Shown: piece by piece, positions 16,456 to 24,875 of the stretch
Layout: the number at the start of each line of letters is the position of its first letter
How positions within the stretch are numbered: position 1 is the stretch's first letter
Source: Roseiarcus sp050012775
GTDB taxonomy: Bacteria; Pseudomonadota; Alphaproteobacteria; Rhizobiales; Beijerinckiaceae
Assembly (NCBI GenBank): GCA_050012775.1
Contig: JBEKGN010000002.1
Location: 186,001 to 250,000, forward strand
Reading direction: 5' to 3'
DNA: 64,000 nt
Notes under the pieces: model-generated
Database searches by the model: none
Seen by the model: only the letters and a program-made list of their open reading frames with translations
What the model was told of the DNA's origin: nothing
Position numbers and translations under genes: made by a program

Positions 16456-19400
16456 CTATTCGCCCGCCGCCAGCAGGACTTCGCTCGACCGGCTCGCCGC
16501 CAATTCGGCGAGCGCGCGGCGATACTCGACCGGCATCACCTTGCGGAATTTGGGCAGCGTCGATTCCCAATTCTCCAGGATTTCGCGCGCCCGCGCCGAG
16601 CCGGTGTAGCGCGCGTGATTGGCGATCAATTGATGAAGGCGCTCCGCGTCGAAGCGGCTCATGTCGCTCATCACGTCGACGCGGCCATGGCCCTGCAGAT
16701 CGCCGCCGGAATGATGGTGGCGCTGCATGACCTCTTCCTCGGCGGCCACCGGCTCCAGTTCGACCATCGAGAGATTGCACCGCTGGGCGAAATCACCGGA
16801 TTCGTCGAGCACATAGGCGATGCCGCCGGACATGCCGGCGGCGAAATTGCGCCCTGTTTCGCCGATGACGACGACGATGCCGCCGGTCATGTATTCGCAG
16901 CCGTGATCGCCCGCTCCCTCGACGACGGCGATGGCGCCGGAATTGCGCACGCCGAAGCGTTCCCCCGCCACGCCGCGGAAATAGCACTCGCCGGCGATGG
17001 CGCCGTAGAGCACGGTGTTGCCGACGATGATCGAACGCTCGGGAACGAGCTTGACCGCCTCCTTGGGCGGATAGACGACGATGCGGCCGCCCGACAGGCC
17101 TTTGCCGACATAGTCATTGGCTTCGCCCTCCAATTCGAGCGTCACCCCCTTGGCCAGGAAGGCGCCGAAACTCTGGCCGGCCGTGCCCTTGAACTTGATG
17201 TGGATCGCTTCGTCGCGCAGGCCCGCGTGGCCGTAGCGTCGCGCGATCTCGCCCGACAGCATGGCGCCGGCCGAACGATCCGAGTTGCGGATCGCCATCT
17301 CCAGGCGGACGTGCTTGCCGTACTCGACGGCCTCACGGGTCTGGGCGATCAAGCGGCGGTCGAGCACATGATCGAGTCCGTGATCCTGCTCGGTGCAATG
17401 ATGGACCGCATCGCTCGGCCACGGCGTCGGCTTGTAGAACAGCTTCGAGAAATCGAGCCCGCGCGCCTTGGCGTGGGCGACGAGCCGCGCCTTGTCGAGC
17501 ATTTGGCTCTGGCCGATCAATTCGTCGAAGGAGCGATAGCCCATCGCGGCCATCTGCGCGCGCACTTCCTCGGCGACGAAGAAGAAGAAGTTGATGACGT
17601 GCTCGGGCTGGCCGACGAAGCGCTTGCGCAACACCGGATCCTGCGTGGCGACGCCGACGGGACAGGTGTTGAGATGGCACTTGCGCATCATGATGCAGCC
17701 GGCGGCGATCAGCGGCGCGGTGGCGAAGCCGAATTGGTCGGCGCCCAGCAGCGCGCCGATGACGACGTCGCGTCCGGTGCGCACGCCGCCGTCGACCTGC
17801 ACGGCGATGCGCGAACGCAAGCCGCTCATCACCAGCGTCTGGTGGGTTTCGGCCAGGCCGATCTCCCACGGCGAGCCCGCATGCTTGATCGAAGTCAGCG
17901 GCGAGGCGCCGGTGCCGCCCTCGAAGCCGGAGATCGTCACGTGATCGGCCTTGCACTTGGCGACGCCCGCCGCGACCGTGCCGACGCCGACCTCGGAGAC
18001 GAGCTTGACCGAAATCTGCGCCATCGGGTTGACGTTCTTGAGATCGTAGACGAGCTGCTTGAGGTCCTCGATCGAATAGATGTCATGGTGCGGCGGCGGC
18101 GAGATCAGCCCGACCCCTTGCGTCGAGTGGCGCACCTTGGCGATCACTGCGTCGACCTTGTGGCCCGGCAATTGCCCGCCTTCGCCGGGCTTGGCGCCCT
18201 GCGCCATCTTGATCTGGATCATGTCCGAATTGACGAGATATTCCGCCGTCACGCCAAAGCGGCCCGAAGCGACCTGCTTGATCGCCGAGCGCATCGAATC
18301 GCCGTTTGGCAGACGCTTGAACCGCTCGGGCTCCTCGCCGCCTTCGCCGGTGTTCGACTTGCCGCCGATGCGATTCATCGCGATCGCGAGCGTCGTGTGC
18401 GCCTCGCGCGAGATCGAGCCGAACGACATGGCGCCGGTCGAGAAGCGCTTGACGATCGACGCGGCGGGTTCGACCTCGGCGAGCGGCACGGCCTGTCGGC
18501 CGTCCTCTTGGGCCTCGCGCAGACGGAACAGGCCGCGAATCGTCAGGAGATGCTCGCTCTGCTCGTTGAGCAGCTTGGCGTAGGCGTCGTACTGGTCCTT
18601 GGCGTTTCCGCGCACCGCATGTTGCAGCAACGCGACGGTTTGCGGCGTCCAACAGTGGGCCTCGCCGCGCAGGCGATAGGCGTATTCGCCGCCGACCTCC
18701 AGCGCCGTGCGCAACACCGGCGATTCGCCGAACGCCTCGGCGTGGCGCAGCGCGGTTTCCTCGGCGATCTCGCAAAGGCCCGCGCCTTCGATCCGCGTCG
18801 CCGTGCCGAAGAAGAACTTGTCGACGAAGGCCCTGGACAGGCCGACCGCGTCGAAGATCTGCGCGCCGCAATAGGACTGGTAGGTCGAAATGCCCATCTT
18901 CGACATGACCTTGAGCAGGCCCTTGTCGATCGCCTTGATGAAGCGCTTGACGACTTCGTAAGCGCTGACTTCCTCGGGCAGATCCTTCGCCATCGCGGTC
19001 AGCGTCTCGAAGGCGAGATAGGGATTGATCGCCTCCGCGCCGTAGCCCGCCAGGCAGGCGAAGTGATGCACTTCGCGCGCCTCGCCAGTCTCGACGACGA
19101 GGCCGACCGCTGTGCGCAGCCCCTTGCGGATGAGGTGGTGATGCACCGCCGCGGTGGCGAGCAGGGCGGGGATCGGTATGCGATCCGGCCCAACCGCCCG
19201 GTCGGAGAGGGCGATGATGTTATAGCGGCCGAGCACGGCGGCCTCGGCGCGTTCGCAAAGGCGTTGCAGCGCCTCGTCCATGCCTGCGGCGCCGCGCTCG
19301 ACGGCGTAGGTGATGTCGAGCGTCTTGGTGTCGAAGGAATCCTCGAAATGGCCGATACAGCGGATCTTTTCCAGATCCTCGTTGGTCAAGATCGGCTGGC

Positions 19401-21189
19401 GCACTTCGAGCCGCTTGCGCTTGGCGTTGCCGGCGAGGTCGAACAGGTTCGGCCGCGGCCCGATGAACGAGACGAGGCTCATGACGAGTTCCTCGCGGAT
19501 CGGATCGATCGGCGGGTTCGTCACCTGCGCGAAGTTCTGCTTGAAGTAGGTGTAGAGCAGCTTCGACTTGTCCGACAGCGCCGAGATCGGGGTGTCGGCG
19601 CCCATCGATCCGACCGCCTCCTGCCCCGTCGTCGCCATGGGCGAGAGCAGGAACGCGAGGTCTTCCTGGGAATAGCCGAAGGCCTGCTGGCGATCGAGCA
19701 GGGACACGTCCGTGCGCGAGGCGCGCGGCTCGACGGGATTGAGGTCCTCGAGCACGATCTGAGTCTTTTCGAGCCACTGCCGGTAGGGATTGGCGCGCGA
19801 CAACGACTGCTTGATCTCGGCGTTGGAGACGATGCGATGCTCGGTCAGATCGACGAGCAGCATCTTGCCGGGCTGCAGGCGCCACTTGGCGACGATGCTT
19901 TCCTCGGGAACGGGCAGCACGCCCATTTCGGAGGCGAGCACGAAGAGACCGTCGTCGGTGACGAAATAGCGGGCCGGCCGCAAGCCGTTGCGGTCGAGCG
20001 TCGCGCCGATCTGGCGCCCGTCGGTGAAGGCCATGGCGGCGGGGCCGTCCCACGGCTCCATCAGCGCGGCGTGATATTCGTAGAAATCGCGCTGCTCCTC
20101 GTCCATCAGCGGATTGCCGGCCCAGGCTTCCGGGATCAGCATCATCATGGCGTGGGCGAGCGAGTAGCCGCCGCGCACGAGGAATTCGAGCGCGTTGTCG
20201 AAGCAGGCCGTGTCCGATTGGCCTTCATAGGAGATCGGCCACAGCTTCGAGATATCGTTGCCGAACAATTCCGAGTCGACGCTGGCCTGGCGCGCCGCCA
20301 TCCAGTTGACGTTGCCGCGCAACGTGTTGATCTCGCCGTTATGGGCGACCATGCGATAGGGATGGGCGAGCCGCCAGGACGGGAACGTGTTGGTGGCGAA
20401 GCGCTGATGGACCAGCGCGAGCGCGGTCTCGAAGCGCGGATCGAGCAGATCCTTGTAATAAGGCGCGAGCTGGTGAACCAGCACCATGCCCTTGTAGACG
20501 ATCGTGCGGCACGACAGCGAGACTGGATAGTATTCGGCCAGACGCTCGCCGCAGGCGTAGACGCGATTGGAGATGACCTTGCGCAGGATGAACAGCCTGC
20601 GCTCGAAATCGTCTTCGTCGGCGATGTTCGGGCGCCGGCCGATGAAGATTTGCCGCTGAACCGGCTCGACCGCCTTCACCCGCTCGCCGAGGTCCGAATT
20701 GTCGACGGGAATGTCGCGCCAGCCGATGGCGGTTTGCCCTTCGGCGACGACGGCTTCCTCGACGATCGCTTCGACTTCGGCGCGCGCCGCCGCATCGCGC
20801 GGCATGAAGAATTGCCCGATCGCGTAATGGCCGGGCTCGGGCAGGTTCAGTCCCAGCCTCTCGCATTCGAGCGCGAAGAAGCCGTGCGGAATTTGCGTCA
20901 GGACGCCGCAGCCGTCGCCGAGCGTCGCGTCGGCCCCGGTGGCGCCGCGATGGTCGAGATTGGCGAGAATCTGCAAGCCCTTTTGCAGAATGGCGTGCGA
21001 CTTGCGGCCCTTCATGTCGGCCACGACGCCGACGCCGCACGAGTCGCGCTCGTTGGCCGGATCGTAAAGACCCTGGGCGCGGGGCAGCAGGGGATCGGCG
21101 CCGCGCGCCGCGGGCGCGCTGGTCGTGGGGGCGGGCGAAGCGCCAAGCGCGTCGCGGCCTTGCTGGATTTCCTGGGTCCTGGCGTTCAT
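16456..21189 (-). CDS. gltB: Glutamate synthase (NADPH) large subunit
   Basis: Protein of 1577 residues. It transfers glutamine amide nitrogen to 2-oxoglutarate in ammonia assimilation. Domains in order: a propeptide of about 50 residues; a class II glutaminase starting at Cys51 (CGVGVVADMKGRKSH); a central domain; the FMN-binding synthase domain (GEGGEEPERFKRLPNGD, GGVRTGRDVVIGALLGAD); the 3Fe-4S cysteines in CIMMRKCHLNTCPVGVATQ; and the C-terminal GXGXG beta-helix (FGVRNSGAIAVVEGAGDHG). ATG 21189 is chosen because GGGGAGTGGAGAA lies just upstream; the frame is open to 21264. Confidence 0.97.
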   Translation of the reverse strand: MNARTQEIQQGRDALGASPAPTTSAPAARGADPLLPRAQGLYDPANERDSCGVGVVADMKGRKSHAILQKGLQILANLDHRGATGADATLGDGCGVLTQIPHGFFALECERLGLNLPEPGHYAIGQFFMPRDAAARAEVEAIVEEAVVAEGQTAIGWRDIPVDNSDLGERVKAVEPVQRQIFIGRRPNIADEDDFERRLFILRKVISNRVYACGERLAEYYPVSLSCRTIVYKGMVLVHQLAPYYKDLLDPRFETALALVHQRFATNTFPSWRLAHPYRMVAHNGEINTLRGNVNWMAARQASVDSELFGNDISKLWPISYEGQSDTACFDNALEFLVRGGYSLAHAMMMLIPEAWAGNPLMDEEQRDFYEYHAALMEPWDGPAAMAFTDGRQIGATLDRNGLRPARYFVTDDGLFVLASEMGVLPVPEESIVAKWRLQPGKMLLVDLTEHRIVSNAEIKQSLSRANPYRQWLEKTQIVLEDLNPVEPRASRTDVSLLDRQQAFGYSQEDLAFLLSPMATTGQEAVGSMGADTPISALSDKSKLLYTYFKQNFAQVTNPPIDPIREELVMSLVSFIGPRPNLFDLAGNAKRKRLEVRQPILTNEDLEKIRCIGHFEDSFDTKTLDITYAVERGAAGMDEALQRLCERAEAAVLGRYNIIALSDRAVGPDRIPIPALLATAAVHHHLIRKGLRTAVGLVVETGEAREVHHFACLAGYGAEAINPYLAFETLTAMAKDLPEEVSAYEVVKRFIKAIDKGLLKVMSKMGISTYQSYCGAQIFDAVGLSRAFVDKFFFGTATRIEGAGLCEIAEETALRHAEAFGESPVLRTALEVGGEYAYRLRGEAHCWTPQTVALLQHAVRGNAKDQYDAYAKLLNEQSEHLLTIRGLFRLREAQEDGRQAVPLAEVEPAASIVKRFSTGAMSFGSISREAHTTLAIAMNRIGGKSNTGEGGEEPERFKRLPNGDSMRSAIKQVASGRFGVTAEYLVNSDMIQIKMAQGAKPGEGGQLPGHKVDAVIAKVRHSTQGVGLISPPPHHDIYSIEDLKQLVYDLKNVNPMAQISVKLVSEVGVGTVAAGVAKCKADHVTISGFEGGTGASPLTSIKHAGSPWEIGLAETHQTLVMSGLRSRIAVQVDGGVRTGRDVVIGALLGADQFGFATAPLIAAGCIMMRKCHLNTCPVGVATQDPVLRKRFVGQPEHVINFFFFVAEEVRAQMAAMGYRSFDELIGQSQMLDKARLVAHAKARGLDFSKLFYKPTPWPSDAVHHCTEQDHGLDHVLDRRLIAQTREAVEYGKHVRLEMAIRNSDRSAGAMLSGEIARRYGHAGLRDEAIHIKFKGTAGQSFGAFLAKGVTLELEGEANDYVGKGLSGGRIVVYPPKEAVKLVPERSIIVGNTVLYGAIAGECYFRGVAGERFGVRNSGAIAVVEGAGDHGCEYMTGGIVVVIGETGRNFAAGMSGGIAYVLDESGDFAQRCNLSMVELEPVAAEEEVMQRHHHSGGDLQGHGRVDVMSDMSRFDAERLHQLIANHARYTGSARAREILENWESTLPKFRKVMPVEYRRALAELAASRSSEVLLAAGE

Positions 21190-21560
21190 TTCTCCACTCC
21201 CCCGCACAGTCGCGCTCCAATCCGACCGTCGTTCGTGAACTATTTGATGGCTTATATTGGACAAGTGCGGCTGCGAAAGCGTGACAGCCGTGACGGCTTC
21301 ACGCGGCGGGTTTTTTTCGATCCGTTTTGATCGGTGCGTCCGACATCGCTCTTCGCCTTGTGTCGGTCAGACCGGTAAATGGTCAGCACGACTGTCCTAT
21401 CTTGCGTGACGATGCCAGAAACGTTCGCCGGATACAAGACGCCGGCGAGCGTCGAAGCGAGTTTTTTTGGTAAACCGTTTCCGTTAGGGAGATTGCCAAG
21501 CGATCGTCGGGCGGGCATGAAAGCGGGTCGCGGCGGAATCCCGCGACGAGGCCCAGGCGA
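21190..21560. other. Divergent control region between gltB and the threonine aldolase gene
   Basis: This 371-bp gap lies between divergently transcribed genes and must hold both promoters. Leftward, TTGTCC and TAGTTC 16 bp apart (about 21239-21266) are a possible gltB promoter, but the match is weak. AT-rich segments with T-runs occur at 21311-21317 and 21463-21468. I see no clear operator, riboswitch or small gene. Confidence 0.4.
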
Positions 21561-22637
21561 ATGAACTTTGCGAGCGACAATGGCGCGGGCGTGGCGCCGG
21601 AAATTCTCGAGGCGATCGTCCAGTCCAGCCGCGTCAACGCGCCGGCCTATGGCGCCGACGATTACACCGCGCGCGCCGAGTCGCGTCTCGGCGAAATTTT
21701 CGAGCGCCGCGTCTCCGCCTTTCTCGTCGCCACCGGCACGGCCGCCAACGCGCTGGCGCTCGGCGCATTGGTGCGCCCGTGGGAGACCGTCTTCTGCCAC
21801 GAGGAAGCGCATATCCAGGAGGACGAGTGCGGCGCGCCCGAGTTCTTCACCGCGGGAGGAAAGCTCGTCGGCATTCCCGGCGCCGCGGGAAAGATCGCCC
21901 CCGACGCGCTGCGCGAAACGCTGAGTCGGTTTCCGCGCGGGCAGGTCAAGACGACGCAGCCTGCCGCGCTGTCGCTCAGTCAGGCGAGCGAAGCGGGCAC
22001 GATCTATCAACCCGACGAAATCGCCGCGCTCGCCGCGATCGCGCGCGAGGCGGGCCTCGTCGTCCATATGGACGGCGCGCGCTTCGCCAACGCGGTCGCC
22101 TCGGCCGGCGTCTCGCCGGCCGCCATGACCTGGCGCGTCGGCGTCGACGCGCTGTCGCTCGGCGCGACGAAGAACGGCGGGCTCGCCTGCGAGGCGGTGA
22201 TCTTTTTCGATCCCGACAAGGCCGCCGGCTTCGCCTACCAGCGCAAGCGCGCGGGGCAAACGCTGTCGAAGGGCCGGTTCCTCGGCGCGCAAATGGAGGC
22301 CTATCTGACGGGCGGGCTTTGGCTCGAGCTGGCGCGGCGCGCCAACGCCGCCGCCGCGCGTCTCTCGCAAGGGCTCGTCTACGCGCCGGGCGTGCGCTTG
22401 GCGTGGCCGACGGAGGCCAATGAGGTCTTCGTCATCGCGCCGAGCGAACTCGCGTCGAGATGGCGCGCCGCCGGGGCGAAATTTTACGATTGGAGCTCGC
22501 GCTCGATCGCGCCTGAACAGGCCCCGCGCGCGGGGGAGGCCATGGTGCGGCTCGTCACGTCGTTCGAAACCAGCGAGCGGGACGTCGACGCTCTGATCGG
22601 CATTGCCGCCGCGCCGCACCGCCGCCGCAATTCTTAG
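21561..22637 (+). CDS. ltaE: Low-specificity L-threonine aldolase
   Basis: Protein of 358 residues of the PLP-dependent aldolase/beta-eliminating lyase family, which cleaves L-threonine to glycine and acetaldehyde. Visible features are the opening FASDNGAGVAPEIL, the glycine-rich VATGTAANALALGAL, the cofactor-contacting HMDGARFANAVA, and the Schiff-base Lys204 in SLGATKNGG. It stands alone, divergent from gltB. The name fits the sequence; substrate stereospecificity cannot be read from it. Confidence 0.88.
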   Translation: MNFASDNGAGVAPEILEAIVQSSRVNAPAYGADDYTARAESRLGEIFERRVSAFLVATGTAANALALGALVRPWETVFCHEEAHIQEDECGAPEFFTAGGKLVGIPGAAGKIAPDALRETLSRFPRGQVKTTQPAALSLSQASEAGTIYQPDEIAALAAIAREAGLVVHMDGARFANAVASAGVSPAAMTWRVGVDALSLGATKNGGLACEAVIFFDPDKAAGFAYQRKRAGQTLSKGRFLGAQMEAYLTGGLWLELARRANAAAARLSQGLVYAPGVRLAWPTEANEVFVIAPSELASRWRAAGAKFYDWSSRSIAPEQAPRAGEAMVRLVTSFETSERDVDALIGIAAAPHRRRNS

Positions 22638-22680
22638 AGAAGAGTCGGCGGTCTGGGGCGCGGTACGGGAGTTCGGGAGC

Positions 22681-23610
22681 ATGATCGACAGTCAGAGCGC
22701 CGCGTGGAAGCTGAGGCGCTTCGCGCATTTCGCGGCGGCGGCCGCGGTTCTCCTCGCAATATCGCCTGCGGCCAAGGCGCAGGGCCTATTTTCGTTCTTC
22801 GGCGGCGGAGCGTCGCCCTACGAGATCGAACGCCGGCTCGACGCCGGCGGCTATACGCTCACCGGCCCGCTGGTCCGTCGCGGCGACGTCTATCTCGCCG
22901 ATGTCGCGGCGGGACGAGGCGACTTCGAGCGCCTGGTGATCGACGCCGAGACGGGGCGCATCATGCAGCGGTTTCGCGCTCGGCCGGCGGGCTGGCGCGA
23001 CGCCGCTCCGCGCGATTGGGATCAAGATGGGCCGGATGGGTGGGATGCGGCGCCGCGCCCGCCCGCTGGAATCGATCGGCCGGCGCCGCGTGAGACGCTC
23101 GATCTTCCCAGCGCTCGCTCAGAACCGCCGGCCTCGATCCGCCAACAATTGGCCCGCGGCGACGATGCGGCGAAGCCGAACGTCATTCTCGCTCCCAGCG
23201 TCGCGCGCGCGACTTCGTCCGATGTGACCAAGAAACCCAAGCCGTCCGACGCCAAGCGCAAGGTCGTGGCTCCCGCGCAGGCCGCCAAGTCGGCCGATTC
23301 GCCGGCGCCGCCGCCCGCCCAGGGCGCCCAATCCGCCGCCGCGCCGCCGCCCATCGCGGTCGCCGTGACGCCGCCGGCGGCGAACGCGGCGCCCCCCGCG
23401 AACCCCCCGCCGTCCCTGGCCGCCAAGGCCGACGTCGCGCCGGCGCAAGCCGCCCCGATGCCGGCGCCGAGCGTCGCGGCGACGGCCAAAGCCGACGCGG
23501 GGGCCGGCGTCGTGGCGACGAAATCGCCGCCGCCCGCCGAAACGCCGGACGCGCGTGAGCCGACGAAATCGAAGGCGGTGAACGATCTGCCGGTGACGCC
23601 GCTGGATTGA
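22681..23610 (+). CDS. Secreted Ala/Pro-rich protein of unknown function
   Basis: Protein of 309 residues with a signal peptide ending near AAKAQG. Residues about 30-110 form a small domain (SPYEIERRLDAGGYTLTG, RRGDVYLADV, VIDAETGRIMQRF) that looks like a PepSY-type or modulator domain. Beyond residue 150 the chain is a long disordered Ala/Pro/Lys region, as in periplasm-spanning linkers. ATG 22681 directly precedes the signal peptide, but its ribosome binding site is weak. No function is indicated. Confidence 0.65.
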   Translation: MIDSQSAAWKLRRFAHFAAAAAVLLAISPAAKAQGLFSFFGGGASPYEIERRLDAGGYTLTGPLVRRGDVYLADVAAGRGDFERLVIDAETGRIMQRFRARPAGWRDAAPRDWDQDGPDGWDAAPRPPAGIDRPAPRETLDLPSARSEPPASIRQQLARGDDAAKPNVILAPSVARATSSDVTKKPKPSDAKRKVVAPAQAAKSADSPAPPPAQGAQSAAAPPPIAVAVTPPAANAAPPANPPPSLAAKADVAPAQAAPMPAPSVAATAKADAGAGVVATKSPPPAETPDAREPTKSKAVNDLPVTPLD

Positions 23611-23616
23611 ACGAAA

Positions 23617-23640
23617 AAGGGCGCCCCTCGGGGCGCCCTT
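23617..23640 (-). terminator. Intrinsic terminator of the hsp20 gene (leftward), shared by convergent genes
   Basis: AAGGGCGCCCC (23617-23627) and GGGGCGCCCTT (23630-23640) form a strong GC stem. On the minus strand it is followed by TTTTTCG, giving a proper U-tract for the leftward hsp20 transcript. For the rightward gene it may act as a weaker stop. Confidence 0.8.
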
Positions 23641-23672
23641 CGCATTTCAAGCCGCGGCTGAGCGGCGCTCCG

Positions 23673-24152
23673 TCAAGCGGCCTGTTTGGCCGCGGGCGTG
23701 ACGTCGATCGTCTTGCCGACGGTCTGAATCGCGATCGTGCGCGGCTTCTGGGCTTCGGGAACTTCGCGCACGAGGTCGATGTGCAGCAGTCCATTCTCGC
23801 AGCTCGCGCGAGTCGCCGCGACATGGTCGGCCAAATGGAATCGGCGCTCGAAGGCGCGCGCGGCGATGCCCTGATACAGCATATCGCGCTTTTCGCCGCC
23901 GTTCTTCTGTTGCGCGTCCTTGGCACCGCGCACGGTCAGCGTGTTCTCGCGGGTTTCCACGGCGAGTTCGTTTTCGCCGAAGCCGGCGACGGCCAACGTG
24001 ATGCGATAGGCGTTTTCGCCCGTCCGTTCGATGTTGTAGGGGGGATAGGCGGGCGCGCCCGTATCGAGTCCGGCGCTCTTGTCGAGCAGCGACAGCAATC
24101 GGTCGAAGCCGATCGTGGAGCGGTAAAACGGCGAAAGATCATAGTTCAGCAT
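23673..24152 (-). CDS. Small heat shock protein, Hsp20/alpha-crystallin family
   Basis: Protein of 159 residues, close to E. coli IbpA in layout: a short N-terminal arm (LNYDLSPFYRSTIGFDRLLSLL), then the alpha-crystallin domain from YPPYNIERTGENAYRITLAVAGF to GLLHIDLVREVPE. The motif FERRFHLADHV corresponds to the conserved beta-strand block. It holds unfolded proteins for refolding. ATG 24152 is set by AAGGAGG 9 bp upstream; a start 27 bp earlier is less likely. Hairpins in the leader may give temperature control. Confidence 0.9.
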   Translation of the reverse strand: MLNYDLSPFYRSTIGFDRLLSLLDKSAGLDTGAPAYPPYNIERTGENAYRITLAVAGFGENELAVETRENTLTVRGAKDAQQKNGGEKRDMLYQGIAARAFERRFHLADHVAATRASCENGLLHIDLVREVPEAQKPRTIAIQTVGKTIDVTPAAKQAA

Positions 24153-24182
24153 GACCACATCCTCCTTTTGAAGCGACATGAC

Positions 24183-24239
24183 CGCCCGCGCCCCGTTCTG
24201 GCGGTGCGGGCGAGAAGCGCGTCCCCGAGGGGACCGCGC
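24183..24239 (-). promoter_or_regulatory. Structured 5' leader of hsp20, possible RNA thermometer
   Basis: Two strong stems lie just upstream of the hsp20 ribosome binding site: CGCCCGC/GCGGGCG (24183-24212) and GCGC-GTCCCC/GGGGAC-GCGC (24217-24239). Near the start codon, CUUC-AAAA-GGAG can pair, covering part of the Shine-Dalgarno sequence. Rhizobial hsp20 genes often carry ROSE-type thermometers with several stems and a weak SD-masking hairpin. The layout fits, but the exact ROSE consensus is not evident. Confidence 0.3.
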
Positions 24240-24395
24240 CGATCCGAATCTGGTGACGCACAGGCGCGGCGCAAGGGGCGATAGGCCGCAAAGCCGCAAA
24301 AATGCTTCGTTCGAGCGTTATTGCGCGTCGCCCGGCCGCTCGGTATATCCGACGCGCCGACCACCGGACCCGCACGGGAACACAAGGACCGAAAC

Positions 24396-24854
24396 ATGAA
24401 ACGCGCTCTTTCGCGGATGGCGATCACATTGATCGTGCTCGGCGGCGTCTTTGCCGCGCATGCGGCGATGCGCACCGAGGAGGACGACAAGCCGCCGAAG
24501 CCTCTGCCGCCGCAACAGAAGAACTTTCCGCTCGACCAGACCTGGTCGCTGCGCGAACTCAACGGCAAACCGATCGCCTCGACGCTCGACGTCAGCCTCA
24601 AGATCGACAGCGCGCTGCGCGGTTCGGGCTTCACCGGCTGCAATTCGTGGTCGGCGACGATGTATCCGGTCAAGGATCAGCATCTCTTGGTCGGTCCTTA
24701 CGCCCTGACCAAGAAGCAATGCGACAAGGACACGATGGCGATCGAGTTCGGCTTCCTGTCGGCGCTGATGGCGCAGCCGACCTGGGATCTCGTCAACGGC
24801 GAACTCGTCATCAAGGGGCCGCGCGGCGCGCTGCGGCTGGTTCGCTCGCTGTAA
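24396..24854 (+). CDS. META/HslJ domain protein, exported
   Basis: Protein of 152 residues with an N-terminal signal or anchor (AITLIVLGGVFAAHAA), a short linker rich in Lys and Pro, then a META domain: TWSLRELNGKPI, GFTGCNSWSATM (the family's conserved G-CN segment), CDKDTMAIEFGFLSAL, and GELVIKGPRGALRLVR. META domains occur in HslJ, a heat-inducible protein linked to novobiocin resistance. It is divergent from hsp20, with a shared control region of 243 bp, which fits stress induction. Confidence 0.8.
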   Translation: MKRALSRMAITLIVLGGVFAAHAAMRTEEDDKPPKPLPPQQKNFPLDQTWSLRELNGKPIASTLDVSLKIDSALRGSGFTGCNSWSATMYPVKDQHLLVGPYALTKKQCDKDTMAIEFGFLSALMAQPTWDLVNGELVIKGPRGALRLVRSL

Positions 24855-24875
24855 TCCGACCGCCGGCGGCGGCGC

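Noticed and set aside
16615..21330. A very long open frame on the plus strand opposite gltB
   Set aside because: It is antisense to a clear gltB gene. In GC-rich DNA the third codon position leaves antisense frames open; its translation is Asp/Arg/His-rich with no fold or motif.
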